Positions 34,192 to 46,966 are shown, counted from the first letter of the stretch. The stretch is DNA of 64,000 nt from Branchiostoma belcheri (GCF_001625305.1 NW_017804609.1:557208-621207); one strand, 5' to 3'. Notes: generated by a model not told the origin, from the letters alone. Numbers and translations: made by a program.

Positions 34192-34930
34192 AATTACATT
34201 TTATACTGGGCTTTCCCTCTAAAGAATAAGTTACATCCCATAATACATTTCCAAGACCACCATATTGATGGTGAATTTAATGATGAATATCATATTGATA
34301 GTTTTCTCTTACAGTACAGATTTCATAGAATTCTTAGGGCTATGAGGCTTTTTTGGGGGTTGCATGTAATAAAGTTCTAATTCCTATAAGAAGTAAAGCA
34401 CATCATAATAAACCCCCAAGAAGCCTCATTTGGAGGCTATAAATTTCTACTCTATATTCTTTCTCAAAAAAAGTGAGAACCATGAAATTAAATTGGTATG
34501 GCCTTTCTTACATGTAAATGTATATTTTGATATTTGAATTACATTTTACACTGGGCTTTCCCTCTAAGGGATAGTATATACATCCCATAATTCATGTTTC
34601 AAGGCTGCCATATTGATGGTGAATTTTATGATGAATATCATATTGATAGTTTTCTCTTACAGTACAGATTTCATAGAATTCTTAGGTCTATGAGGCTTTT
34701 TTGGGGTAGTATGTGATAAAGTTCTAATTCCTAAAAGAAGTAAAACACATCATGATATTAAGCCCTCAAGAAGCCTCATTTGGAGGCTATAAATTTATAC
34801 TTAATATTCTTTCTCAAAAAAAGTGAGAACCACCAAATTAAATTGGTATGGCCTTTCTTACATGTAAATGTATATTTTGATATTTGAATTACATTTTACA
34901 CTGGGCTTTCCCTCTGAGCAATGGTATACA
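34192..34930. repeat. tandem array, two full 345-350-bp units plus part of a third
   Basis: AATTACATTTTATACTGGGC begins at 34192, 34537 and 34887 (TACACTGGGC in the latter two). Each full unit includes GATTTCATAGAATTCTTAGG, GAAGCCTCATTTGGAGGC and TTAAATTGGTATGGCC. A more diverged relative lies at about 37640-37930. Confidence 0.95.
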
Positions 34931-35126
34931 TCCCATAATACCTGTTTCAAGGCCGCTGCTGTTATCTGTGGAATACAGCCGTAGTTTATCATTCAGTATT
35001 GAATTTCTCCATGTCTTTGTGAGATTTTTCTCTTATATATTTCTTGTTTTATTGTCTTGTTTACAAACAAAATAATGTCCTCCCACATTGATTTTGAATT
35101 TTAATATCCGTTGCTAAGTTTTTTTT

Positions 35127-35285
35127 TAATTGATTGATTGATTGATCGATTGATTGATTGATTGATTGATTGAAACAAAAAACCTCTGGTGAAAATGTAA
35201 TAACTTCTTGTCAAAGGTTTGAAAAATGAGGGATATCCAACCAGGTGTCATTGGAAAAATGATTGATTGATTGATTGATCAAATG

Positions 35286-35339
<54 letters not shown>

Positions 35340-35490
35340 GGAAGCAAACCACACTTATGTCTTTATTTGTATTTTTTGATCGAGAAATACAAAGACAAAT
35401 ACCAAATGTGATGTCTACCTTCTTGACCAAGGGTTGAATAACAAAGTATCAGTAGAAAATTGATTGTTTTATTGATTGATGGATGGATGG
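35127..35490. repeat. (TTGA)n microsatellite blocks
   Basis: Three runs (35129-35173, 35262-35339 and a short one at 35460-35490) are separated by duplicated sequence containing GAAGCAAAC...GTCTACCTTCTTGACCAAGG-type words. Confidence 0.95.
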
Positions 35491-35942
35491 ATTAATAGAA
35501 GTAAACAACATTGGTGAAAATGTAATGGCTACTTTCTTGACCAAGGTTTGAATAACAGAAATATCCCAGCACCAGATGTCAGTCAGTAGAAACTGCTGTT
35601 GCTGCAACTTCCCTGCCCAGAATGTGTTTCCTGCCAGATTGTACATTTTAGCAGGGAAGCACTTGAGGATTGAGACATGCACTCTGTTTGGGAGGGCCTC
35701 TATGGGGGAGTTGGGATCATGCTTTGGAGAAGACCAGTCACATTTAACGCTAGATTAAGAAGGTTACCAGCATATCATAATCAACTGCTATGTAGAATTT
35801 ATTTTGAATCAGAGTGGAATTCAAGAAAATTACCTGGGATTTTTAGATATCTGATGGATTTGTTGATTGTGGTATAGGGAAAAACCACATGCAGACCCTT
35901 TTGTAGAAGACCTTGGTGAGGTGATTGTTTCCATCTGGGCTT

Positions 35943-36400
35943 CTGCTTACCTTCAAACACTTCCATATGCTACAGGGACAGTTCATTGTACAACCTGGTG
36001 GGGTCTGTGTTACAAGGCAAGGAGGGTACATTATAATCTTGTGGGGTAGGGATCATCAAACACTTCCATATGCTACAGGGGTGGTTCATTATTAAAATTG
36101 GTGGGGACCAGGTAACAGGGATGGTACATTATACAACATGGGGGAGGAGGCCTCTGCTTACCTTCAAACACTTCCATATGCTACAGGGAAGGTTCACTGT
36201 GTAACCTGGTGAGGTCTGTGTTACAGGGATGGTACATTATACAACATGGGGAAGGGGGCCTCTGCTTACCTTTGAACACTTCCACATGCGACAGGGACGG
36301 TTCATTGGGCAACCTGGTGGGGACTAGGGAGGGTACATTATACAACCTGATGGGTTCCTGATGATGGGGAGGGTACATTATACAATCTTGTGGGCTATCA
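35943..36400. repeat. tandem array, 103-110-bp units
   Basis: CTTCCATATGCTACAGGG or a variant occurs at about 35961, 36064, 36171 and 36280. Each is followed by GTTCATTG...CAACCTGGTGGGG and GGGTACATTATACAA. Confidence 0.88.
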
Positions 36401-36797
36401 GTCAAACCTTTTGAGACCAGCTGGAGCCAGGAATGTGGAGTATGCCTGCAGTTCCAGGGAAAAGTGCTAGAGGGCCAAATATGTACCTGTCTACCTAGGG
36501 CCTAGAGGTAACGTTAGGTCAAATGTCATAAAAATCCAAGCAAAGAAACAAACATTATTGAAATGTTTGGTATTAAATAAACAACATATAATAAAAGCTA
36601 ATTAAAAAGCAAAACCTCTTCTTAGTAACAAGGAACTTACAATGTATTAGAAAGATTAGTAGGTTTTATAAACTATATGTTAGTCCTCCAACAAACCCCC
36701 AAGGCTAGTGAGTGAACCCCTGTGAGACCCAGGCTGGACCAGGAATGTGGGGAATGTGCCGGGCACAGGCTGGTCAATGGAACCCTCCCTCCGCCAG

Positions 36798-36848
36798 TCT
36801 CCTGCCTCCCAGCACCGGCCGCGATACCTCCACACCGCACGACAACCG
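36798..36848 (+). CDS. possible exon of the unnamed gene, 17 codons
   Basis: The acceptor CTCCGCCAG and donor CCG|GTCAGT bound 51 nt in phase 0. The frame encodes SPASQHRPRYLHTARQP. Phase, size and the Ser-Pro start resemble the amplified exon at 48 kb (SPRVYTSKR). It lies in a locally GC-rich stretch. Evidence is only splice signals, phase and composition. Confidence 0.45.
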
Positions 36849-37140
36849 GTCAGTTTTCACTCATTGTCATGGTTACCGAGGAGTGTCCGGTAGCATCGGC
36901 GTTCGGTCGTAAGAAATGTATTTACGCATGCGATGCAGTGGGTTGTCGTGGAGTTACATATACAGTGGACAGACAGGTCTTATGGTGGGAGGGGTGTGTG
37001 TGTGTGTGTGTTTGTATTATCTTTGCATATCGAAGCATATCGAATCATATTGTCATGGTTACCTTGAAGTGTCCGGTAGCATTGGCCTTGGGTCATACGA
37101 ACTATGATTTATTTTTTTTATACAGTACTAGTGGACAGAT

Positions 37141-37327
37141 AGCCTCCATAGCATGCCAAAAACTGGGGGTCTTCAGGTTCTTTGGGAGCTTTTATGTGTT
37201 ATATTCTGATTGCATATAGACAACATAGCCGGCCTGGTTGAATTACCCCCGTCTTTTAGAACTGGGCTAATCAGAAAACAGCCGAAGACCACCAAACCTT
37301 CAGTTCTATAAGCCTGCTACGGAGGCT
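37141..37327 (-). mobile_element. AGCCTCCGTAGC TIR element, reverse copy
   Basis: AGCCTCCATAGCATGCC at one end and GCTACGGAGGCT at the other form the inverted repeats. The interior shows the reverse of the 62041 copy (GCCGGCCTGGTTGAATTACC, GAAAACAGCCGAAGACC). About 187 bp. Confidence 0.85.
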
Positions 37328-37639
37328 AGTGGACAGACTGGTCTTGTATGGGGAGGGGGGCGTGTATATGTGTATTATTATCTTGAGTTGAAGCATATGG
37401 TCACCTTTCTAGGGTTTATTTACTTAAACTGGGATTACATAAGCAGAGTTACATACAAAGGCTTTGATCACATTGATGCTTGCTCTCAGTATATTGATTT
37501 GTACAGTTTTATTACTTGCATGATTGTAAATGTTTGTATAGGTGTATAATTTGAGTGTGATTGTGTTGAATGCTGCAGCTGTTTATTGAAAGTTACTGTC
37601 TGAATACTGAAATATAAGCAAATACACACGTCACATACA

Positions 37640-37930
37640 AAGGCTTTGATCATATTGATAGTTTTCTCTTAGTACAGTATATAGATTTAGAATTTAGAAT
37701 TCTAAGCAGAATGAGTTGGGCTTTCTTGGGGTTATAATAAAGTTCAACTGTTACAAAGGAGTACAACACTACAATATTGGAACTGATACTAGCCACCAGA
37801 AAAAAGCACATCATAATATTAGCCCCCAAAATGCCTCATCTGGAGGCTATAAATTCATACTTCATAATTATTCTTTTTAAAACAACATGAGAATCTACAA
37901 ATTTAAATTGGCCTTACTTACATGTAAATG
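37640..37930 (+). repeat. dispersed relative of the 34192 tandem unit
   Basis: Shares CATATTGATAGTTTTCTCTT, GGGCTTTCTTGGGG, AAAGCACATCATAATATTAG and CTGGAGGCTATAAATT in the same order as the 345-bp units, with insertions. Confidence 0.7.
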
Positions 37931-37982
37931 TATGTAGGTGTTCAGGAGTATTATTGTGTTTTATAGTGCCTTCTATATTGAA

Positions 37983-38730
37983 TCAGGGGTTTTTCTGAAC
38001 AGGGGAACAAGGGCGCTGCGCCCTCATGTAACAAACCAGCGCCCTCATATCAATTTTCAGATTGAAGCCTAAGTCTTTTTCAAAATCATTTTTTTCCAGT
38101 AAAAATACAAAAACAAAACCACAGAACAATAAATTCTAGCATTACAAACTATGTTACTCTCATGAAAATTCCAAAATCTTATCACAAACTTGAAAATTTA
38201 GCTCTAGTAGTAAAAGTTTGAATGGAATAAACAATGTTCATTGAGAACTTGCTCAAAGAAATGTAGCTAGACCTCCTTCATTTGCATACTATAGAACAGG
38301 CTCTGAAGTGAAACATGAGACCTGAGTTTGTAGCAGCTTGGATGAATGTGTTGCAATTGTGCCATGGGAAAGGTTTCAGCTTGTGGCAAACCCAATGTTG
38401 TCATCTGGAGCTACTAGTAACATTGATCACTAATTGTGTAAGTGAATAAAGGGTGATTTGCAGATTGTGTGTACTGTTGATTGTACTTATATTTTATAAG
38501 GGAAATATGCAATGCATGAATAGAAATTTGGGAAAGATATTGAGGTTATTAAGAGTTCAAATTTTCCCCCTCAAGTAGCCTCAAAATGTCCCATTTCAAC
38601 TTCAAATTTTCAAAGGCTTCACATGGCGGAAGGGGGGATACCCCCCTTCCGCACCAACCTCCCCTCGGTCGCTTCGCTCCCTCGCCATGATACTGCTCCC
38701 TCATGCCAAATTTTTCTAGAAAACCCCTGA
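37983..38730. mobile_element. TCAGGGGTTTTTCT TIR element (748 bp)
   Basis: Left end TCAGGGGTTTTTCT and right end AGAAAACCCCTGA are inverted repeats. The interior is non-coding. Near the right end sits a GC palindrome (GGAAGGGGGG-ATA-CCCCCCTTCC, 38628-38650) followed by TCGGTCGCTTCGCTCC. Presumably a non-autonomous DNA transposon. Confidence 0.7.
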
Positions 38731-39671
38731 TGGTTCTTCCTTGATGCCTGTCGTCCTGACTATTGTTAACAATTACGGGTATTGCTGGTTGACATGATCC
38801 CGTCCTTAGCTAGCACACGAGTACCACTCCAGGTCAGACCTTCATCTTCACAGTCAAGCTTAGAAAAATCAAAATATGGACGGATTTTGTCAGATTTGTC
38901 AGAAATTGGCTGAAATCTATATGTTGTAAATCCAGCCATTCTAATGTTAGCCTGTAGGCATTGCATCAAAAAATATTGAATAAAAGTGTATGTTACAGAA
39001 TGAGTANGGTAGAGTCTGTGTAATTTTATGGGTTTATCCAGTGGTTGACATTTTGCAAAGGTTACATATGTTGATATACTTTATTGGCCAATAAAATATA
39101 TTGAAACCTGGGTTATATTTTCCTCATAAAATGGCCTGATGGTAACGTACTATCACATATTTACATAGTTCAGACAGTTGATAAAGTACGAAAGGTTTTT
39201 ACGATCAATAAAATGAATATATACACTTGTACTGTACATGTACAATATATTATGTTATGACCTGAAATGCACTTTATGAAGGCCCCAAATCACAGCAACA
39301 GATCTTGCGCCGGTATATCCTTACTTACTTCTTACTTCTTGTATACTGCTCAGCCCAATTTACATTGGATTACTAGCAGCTGCACATGTGTTAGTTACAA
39401 AACAGGTGACCGGTACAATAAAAACAAGGGTAACTGAAGGAGGAGACACTAAGGAACATCAATGAAAAAATCCTTATTTCATTGATCACTAGATAATATT
39501 ATTAGATTGATTTTAGATCAGAGATTTTTCTCTTTCATAACTAAGTTAGTCAGAGATTTTTCATTCATTATTGATGTCAGTTTTTCCATTTGATATTGTC
39601 TAGTTTTGATTAACACAAGTTCTAGTATTATTATGCATATTGTTATGCATATTAGTATGCTTATAAGCTGT

Positions 39672-39764
39672 ATTCGTAATCAGCTCTGAGAATTTAACAT
39701 AATTTGTAATTGGTGATGACAATTTTGCATAATTCGTAATCACTATCCCCCATGCAGGCCCTCT
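39672..39764 (-). mobile_element. GGGCCTGCA element, truncated reverse copy
   Basis: ATTCGTAATCAGCTCTGAG to CCCATGCAGGCCCTC matches the left half of the full element in reverse. Confidence 0.75.
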
Positions 39765-40628
39765 TAGTCTTACATGTTAGTATCCTTTGGCTGTGCCCCC
39801 CTATACACAGCCATACCCCTTCTTCCTGTGCCTTATTTCCTTCCTAACTTCTGTTTTTGGGGTGTACAGTATTTATTCTAATTTCTGCACACCCACAAAA
39901 TCTGTGCGCTTTAAATACAATTTATGGGATATTGAAGCCGTGTAAAAGTCAGCCATAACCTTTTGGAGACATACAGTCCAATGTAGGGCCTAGGAAGGCC
40001 TATGTCATTAAAACATATGGCAACTGTGATTACATGTTATATGCAGTGTTGGTTTTGAAGAACATACAGTAATAGCAATATATCCTGTGTGCAGTGCTCA
40101 AAATACCCATGTACAATGTGAAAATGCACTTTACATATCGTGCACAATGTTGGTAAATTTTCTTTCTGCGCCATATAAAATGTTTTTAATTTTGGTAAGG
40201 GAATTGTCCTGTTAACCAGGTTATAGCTTTGATAATGCCTCATCCATCAGTTGAGCCAGGAAACCACCAGAATGATGATAAACAGACTGAGATAAATGAT
40301 TTCCCAGCTCCAGTCCAGATCAGCCCCTCCCCCTAACCCATCATATGTCAGTCATTTATATATCATCATACACACAAAATGAACACAACAAAAATCATTG
40401 ATTTATGATGGCATGAAAGACTGAGAAGAGTAAACAGGCTGAGATGAATGATTTCCCAGCTCCAGTCCAGATCAGCCCCTCCCCCTAACCCATCATATGT
40501 CAATCATTTACACTGAATCAGGTGCTCACAGTAATCAACCTCAACTATGGCCTGGTCAGTTCAGTCCTAAAACTAAAGAAAGATTAATGATTTACCCCTG
40601 AGGACCCTCACACCCCTGCTGGCTCTCC

Positions 40629-40818
40629 CAGGCCTCGAAATACTTTTTTCTGCATACCTGCAATGGTGAAGGTAACACTGAAAATCACCTGTGCCAGACA
40701 AATTTTACCTGCACCCAATACATGCATGGATCAGTGCAGGTTATAGGTGCAGGTAGACATCAGAAGCACCTGCATAGCTACAATTTTACCGCATATGCAG
40801 CCAGTATTTCCAGCCCTG
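40629..40818. mobile_element. CAGGGCTGGAAAT element, short diverged copy
   Basis: Left end CAGGCCTCGAAATAC and right end GTATTTCCAGCCCTG, with ACCTGCACCC words inside. About 190 bp, an internally deleted subfamily related to 24325. Confidence 0.65.
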
Positions 40819-40959
40819 CACATCCCATGCCCCCACTGGCCCTCCCCTGCCCTGTCACCTGTCATGTAGAATGATGTATGACAGCAGCATAGCCGACCTT
40901 TAACCCTGCTGATTTGGAGGCCATCCTGTATGTGTCCTGTACTGTTACTGTTCGATGGA

Positions 40960-43080
40960 ATAAGTTTACATGGAGATGTTTTCAACACGCACTGAGGCAG
41001 CTAAGGTACTGTATAACCCTGACCAGGCAACATACATGTATGAAGAACTCATAATGCATAATGTTACATAGCTGATTACTCAAGTATGGAACACTTACAA
41101 TGTATAAATAGAGACATTTTTAACCAGCCCTGTATGTGTCCTGTACTGTAGGATGGAATAATATTACATGGAGATGTTTTCAACACGCACTGAGCCAGCT
41201 AAGGTTTGTAAAGAAGTATCATACATTTGTACATGTATGTACAATCCTATGGAAAAGTGAAGTGTGTACATGTACATGTATCTAGTATAAACAGAGTCAT
41301 TGTAGATCATGCTAGCTAACACATATGTAACTGAGGTACTGAAGTCAACAGATATTTTACATGGAGATGTTTGCAACACATACTGAGGCAGCTAAGGTAC
41401 TGCACAGCAGGCAACATACAATATATGAAGAACCCAATGCATAATGTTATATAGCATGCTTATTTCTCAAGTATGGAACACTTACAATGTATAAATAGAG
41501 ACATTTTTAACCAGCCCTGTATGTGTCCTGTACTGTAGGATGGAATAAGTTTACATGGAGGTGTTTTCAAGACGCACTGAGCCAGCTAAGGTACTGTATA
41601 ACACATCAAGTCAAACATAAATGTATGGAGGACTCTGTCATATGCATAATGTTAAACATAGCTGATTTCTCAAGTATGGGACACTTACCGTATGTAAATA
41701 GAGACATTTTTAACCCGCCTGTTGTACTGTACTGTAGGATGAATTAAATTTTACTTGGAGGTGTTTTCAACACGCATTGAGCCAGCTAAGGTACTGTACA
41801 ACACATCAAGTCAAACATAAATGTATGGAGGACTCTGTCATATTATATTTGTATATACTACTGTCTAATGTTTTCATAATATGTAACATTACATAGCTGA
41901 GATAATTTCTAAAGTATGGAACACACACAATGTATAAAATTTATAGAGACATTATTTTTCAACCCATACTGGTCAACATTTGGGTGTTTAACCTAACAGT
42001 TAACACAAAATTATGAAGGACCCTGTCATATACATGTATAAGTACCCCATGTATGTTTTCATCATAATGTTTCATCATCATGCATAATGTTACATACATG
42101 TAGCTGATTTCTAAAGTATGGAACACTTACAGTGTATAAATAGAGACAGTTTCAACCCATACTGGTCAAGCTTTAGCCTAAGGTACAATACTACTGTTTA
42201 ACCTAGCAGTCATATGCACTACTCATATGGACCCATCTTTAATAATTTCTCAACAGTTACGTACAAAGAGAGACGTGTCTAGCCTATGCTGGCTAAGCTA
42301 AAGTACTACAGGATTCGGCAGTCAATAGACATTTACGGAGAATCCAACCTGTCAGATAGAACTCTCAGACATTTCTGTCAAAGAGAGATAATACATGTCT
42401 ATTAATAGCATTATGCAACAGTAACGAGTGTAGAAATGTCAGTTTCCGCCCATTCTGACCAGGCCCTGACCTAGCTATAAAACTGAAGAGAGCTATGTGA
42501 CTCTGAGGTCAACAGACATTTACAAATAACCCATCTTGTCAGATAGATCCCATAGACATTTTTATCATAGAAGGCGTCTACATTTTGGAACTGTTCAACA
42601 GTTTGACTTTAGAAATGTGTCAATTTCAGGTCTTCCAGACAAAGCTAAAGAGAGCTGTTTCACCCAGCACATTTAAGAAGACTCGACCTGTTAGAAAACG
42701 TCATAGACATTTTCATCAGAGCAGATATCATAATGGTCCAGTATACAACAGTTAGCATGAAAAGATGTCACTTTTAGCCGATCCTGACCTAGCAGACATT
42801 TAACATTTGGAAAAAACTCAGATGTCAGATACAACTGACAGATGTTTCTATCATTGCAGAGGTAATACAATCATGTACTTGTCTAGTATAGAAGAGTTAG
42901 CATTAAAGAATGTCACTTTCAGCCCACCCTGACCTTGCTAAAGAGATTTGTGTGACCCAGACACAAGTTGTGAGTGTCAGATAAAGCTCATAGTCATTTC
43001 TATCATTACACAGATCAATCTTGTCCAGTATCGAACAGTTGCATGAATGGATTTAGTAATTGTTAGCCCACACTGATTTC
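40960..43080. repeat. long degenerate satellite-like array (about 185-200-bp units)
   Basis: Clear units start with TTTACATGGAGATGTTTTC and CACGCACTGAGCCAGCTAAGG at about 40965, 41164, 41356, 41551 and 41750 (intervals 192-199). Further copies decay to about 43.0 kb, still showing AATAGAGACATTTT, CATACTGGTCAA/CTGACC and CAGACATTT...CATCTTGTCAGATA words. No coding frame persists. Confidence 0.85.
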
Positions 43081-43119
43081 ATCTTTCAGTGCAGCATCAT
43101 GATTCTTTTAAAGCCAAGA

Positions 43120-43720
43120 ACAAACCAATTGATCAAGTGTACTTGTAGCCTTGTTCCAAATATTGAAACCTGGTTATCCTGGCTATGAATGATGGAAATG
43201 TTTGAAGCAGAAATGTGATGGAACTCAGGACTATGTGACCGAGATTTTGGAACAAGTTACAACCCTAACCAACTAGGACTATTCTTCTAAAGCCCAGAAC
43301 CAACCAACCAATTGATGTATTGTGGCCTTGTTCCAATTGAAATCTGGTTATCTAAGCTATGATGGAAATGTCTGAGACAGAAATCTGATGGAACTCAGGA
43401 ATCCTGGGGACTACATGACCTAGATTTTGGGACAATTCTAACCAACTAGGACGTCCTTGTTTCATTGCGTCTGAAACCTGGTTATTTCAGCAATGATGAA
43501 AACATCTAAGACGGAAATGTTGTGATGTAACTTACATGTATGATCCTTGACATGTGTGACTTTAAGGTTATGCAGAACCTTAACATGATGCCTGAGGGAT
43601 TGGGACAACCCTAGCCAACTATCTAGGACGTCCCTGTTTTATTCCCCCTGAAACCTGGTTATTCCAGCGATGATGGAAATGTCTGAAGGTTCTATCTGGC
43701 AGAACTGGTGCCTAGTAAAG
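43120..43720. repeat. tandem array, about 130-180-bp units
   Basis: GAAACCTGGTTATCCTGGCT or variants, followed by ATGATGGAAATGTCTGA and GAACTCAGGA, occur near 43168, 43340, 43472 and 43650. It directly follows the preceding array but has a different unit. Confidence 0.8.
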
Positions 43721-44689
43721 ATTTCTGGACTGTTGATTCAGACATTTTAGTGAATGTACCTCCCCTGTGCTTCAATATGAGGGGAAGTCTTACTTATGGT
43801 ACACACAGTTTTAAGGGACTGTATAAATATATATACTGTAGATATAGAGGGAGAGCTTTCTTCCTATAATGTTGTCCTGTTGCTGAATTTTTATCTAAAA
43901 TTGTCAGTGTAGAAATAGAGGAACATTTTTTATTGATTTTTTATTGTTGTTGGTCTAGCCATGAAAACAGAGTCTGAGGGTACACACAGGTTCAGGTAGT
44001 GAATAAGATATTCCTTCCAGCATTTTGTTTATAACTCATCCTCTGAATTTATACATAAAACTGTCAGAGAAGGTAGGAGATAAATGGTCATGCGTTGGCT
44101 GCTCCTCCATCATAGCTGTGATAATCAGGTTTGGATGGAAATCAAACGGAGACGCTTCAGGTTCAGCCTCGGTCTTCTGAGGCCTAGGAAAAAAATGAAA
44201 GTGTTTCCTGTTTCAGTCCTGAAAAAAGCAGGGTCGGTAGGTAGGGATTTTTTTTTCTTTCTTTCTTTTTTTATTAGACTTTGGCAACCTCTAGTGATAA
44301 AACATTACAGTTTAACGAAGTAAAACTTACACACTTATTTTCAATGTCAATGCTGGAAAACCGATGGTACAATGTTTCATCACTCAGGTGTCAGATCATG
44401 CAGCTAGGTCCACACAAAAACAGGCTAGGGTCGGCAGTTTTTTCTAGGGTTGGTCAGGAAACAATATTTTTTCCCTAGTTCTTGACAAAGTTTTATCACT
44501 CGCATTTCAGGTCATGGAGCTAGAAAAGGTTGAATGGAAATCAACCAGAGATGCTTCAGCTTGAAAAATAAATGTCCCTTGCAGGGATCCACTAAAAAAA
44601 GGCTTAATAATAAGCAGTTTTTTCTAGGATCAGTCAGGAAACAGGAAACACAAATTTTGTTCCCTAGGCCTGAGTTTGTCACGGGCACA

Positions 44690-45420
44690 GCGGAAGCGGG
44701 GTCATATCCGCCGGGCTGTGGAGGGGATGGGTTTATCGCTAATCCGGTTATCACGCGTATAAAAATGGCGTCAGTTTCCTGAATCGTTGGGTCGAGATTC
44801 AATTATGAATCTTTTGGCTGCTGGTTAGAGGCTATGTATGGGGGGAGACTGTGTATCAGTCAGGGGTAACAGGAGGCTCTACATGGGGATGAGTTTATCG
44901 TTAATCCGGTTATCACGCGAATAAAAATGGCGTCAGTTTCCTGAATCGTTATGTCCAGATTCAATTATAAATCTTTTAGCCTTCTGGTTAGAGGCTCTAT
45001 ATGGGGGAAAGTGTGTAACTGTCAGGGGTGACAGGAGGCTATACATGGGGGGATAGTGTTATCAATATTGTATAGCTTTAGTTTAAATGAGTTTATCGTT
45101 AATCCGGTTATCACGCGTATAAAAATGGCGTCAGTTTCCTGAATCGTTTGGATCTAGATTCAATTATGAATCTTTTGGCTGCTGGTTAGAGGCTCTATAT
45201 GGGGGAAAGTGTGTAACTGTCAGGGGTGACAGGAGGCTATACATGGGGGGATATTGCATAAAAATGGCGTCAGTTTCCTGAATCGTTGGGTCGAGATTCA
45301 ATTATGAATCTTTTGGCCTGCTGGTTAGAGGCTCTATATGGGGAAAAGTGTGTATCAGTCAGTCTTTAAGCAGGGGTGACAGGAGGCTCTACATGGGGGG
45401 ATAGTGTTTTTGAATATTGT
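44690..45420. repeat. tandem array, ATGGCGTCAGTTTCCTGAAT units
   Basis: AAAAATGGCGTCAGTTTCCT recurs at 44761, 44933, 45121 and about 45259. Units also carry GTTTATCGTTAATCCGG, TTAGAGGCT and GTCAGGGGTGACAGGAGGCT. Intervals are 172, 188 and about 138; the last unit lacks part of its start. Confidence 0.92.
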
Positions 45421-45680
45421 ATACCTTTGAATCCACATGTAGATTATGTGGAATAATGTGACTGGTTCTAGTCTTATACAATTCTTTGTCTTACATTGCC
45501 CTTATCATTATTAGGATAAAGCTTGGCTTCTACAATGTATGTGTAGATTGTGCTATATTAATATAACTAGACACTAGTCGTTTGACCAGAATTTCAAACA
45601 CAAACTCTGGTCAGGAATGAACATATAACCTCATGATAATTGACACGGATTACAAAATCACGTCATACATCTTGAATTAC

Positions 45681-46155
45681 ATAATAATAATAATAACTTT
45701 ATTGCACAACAGTTGTACATGGTACAAAGTATGGCAAAACTTATCTATAAACTTAACTATGGACTAAACTAACTAATACAGGAGTTTGTGGCTGATATAG
45801 GATGTGAATGAACTTTTACAATATTGGAGGAATTTCTTATGTCTAGACATTGTTTGATATACATTCCTATATCTACCATACATGGGTTATCACAGGTCAT
45901 TATTATCTTAAATTTGCTACTTAAATCCATCGATGTAAATTCTGGTACATATGACGATAGTTTCGTATTTAATGAATTGCGTACCTCAACATACTTAGGA
46001 CATTCCATCAAAAAGTGATACTCATTCTCAACTAGTTCTGGGCAGAATGGACAAACCCTCTGGTCAATAGGAAGCCTTTGAAATCTTCCGGTTTCTATAC
46101 TGAGTTTGTGTATTAAGCCTCCAACTTTGTGTGCATGAGATTTGATAAATGGTGT
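45681..46155 (-). mobile_element. 5'-truncated LINE: reverse transcriptase C-terminus and 3' tail
   Basis: On the minus strand the frame 46155-45769 encodes KLSIETGRFQRLP, then CPFCPELVENEYHFLMECPK and KFKIIMTCD, and stops at 45769. The Cys-x2-Cys...His...Cys pattern after a GRF/GRY block is typical of the C-terminal end of non-LTR retrotransposon ORFs. A short 3' UTR with GCAATAAAGT and a (TAA)n tail ends at 45681. The core polymerase domain is absent, so it is a dead 5'-truncated copy. Confidence 0.85.
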
Positions 46156-46294
46156 TTAAAATCCTAAGTGACTGGTATTAAACCCTTTAGTCTGATTTGT
46201 ATCTGTACATGTCTAAAGTGTCAAATTACAGTAGCGCTACATGTCACCCTAAGCTGCGTAAAGGTTAACACAGAGATCAGATTACACCAAATTA

Positions 46295-46385
46295 AGTGGG
46301 CGTGTCCTTATATGGGCATGGGCGACCTGCGGCTGATTGATCGCCGTGGCAACGAGCTGTCAATCAATCTGCAATAAAACCTAAT
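46295..46385. promoter_or_regulatory. cluster of CArG, X-box and PBX/MEIS motifs (candidate enhancer)
   Basis: Within 90 bp lie GGGCGTGTC (KLF/Sp-like), CCTTATATGG (46306-46315, perfect SRF CArG box), TGATTGAT (46334-46341, PBX-HOX consensus), ATCGCCGTGGCAAC (46340-46353, perfect RFX X-box), CTGTCAATCA (46357-46366, exact reverse of the PBX-MEIS consensus TGATTGACAG) and a TAATTA homeodomain core. The patch is GC-richer than its neighbours and lies between two LINE fragments. Regulatory activity is inference. Confidence 0.4.
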
Positions 46386-46966
46386 TATGCTGCACTGTGC
46401 TGCACTCACCATCAATCACCTGGGACATCTGCATATACAGACTGTAAGTCATATAATAGACTGGAAATTCTACTAGATTAACTAGACAGTAGACTTATAC
46501 AATGCCTTGCCTCTTCAATTTGTATAATAGAATCTGCTAGATTGACTTGCCTGTAGTCTTGCATAATACTATATAATAGTTTGCCTTACTCATTATGCAT
46601 TATAAAGTCTTCAATCAATATTACAATCTACATACATGTATAGATGGTACTAGATATAGTAGCATTATACAATGTTTGCCTTACACTATACATTATGCCT
46701 TCTGTCGATATTGTATAGCAGAGTTTGTGTTTGAATTTTATTTCTGAACAGGTTTTTTTTTCAGCTTTTGTTTATTCATAAAATATTTGTTGAGGTCATG
46801 AGGGAAGAAGTCAGAGGCAAAACATAACAAGGTACAGGATATATGATTGAAGTTCTAAGAAATCCATAAATATATATCCTTAAACATAAATGTTATTTCA
46901 AATACACACATATAACAAAATGAACGTTGGCATATGGTTCTTGTCTGTGTGTGTCATTTTAGTTAT

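Larger units (their letters stand above)
33048..36797. other. intron of the unnamed gene (about 3.7 kb)
   Basis: Mostly tandem DNA: a 56-bp minisatellite (33073), 345-350-bp units (34192), TTGA microsatellites (35.1-35.5 kb) and 103-110-bp units (35.94-36.40 kb). The 33.2-34.1 kb part is unremarkable. No exon was found. Confidence 0.5.

Noticed and set aside
36712-37219. 165-codon plus frame around 36.7-37.2 kb as one gene
   Set aside because: It crosses a GT microsatellite and the TIR element at 37141; only the 51-nt segment with splice sites was retained as a possible exon.
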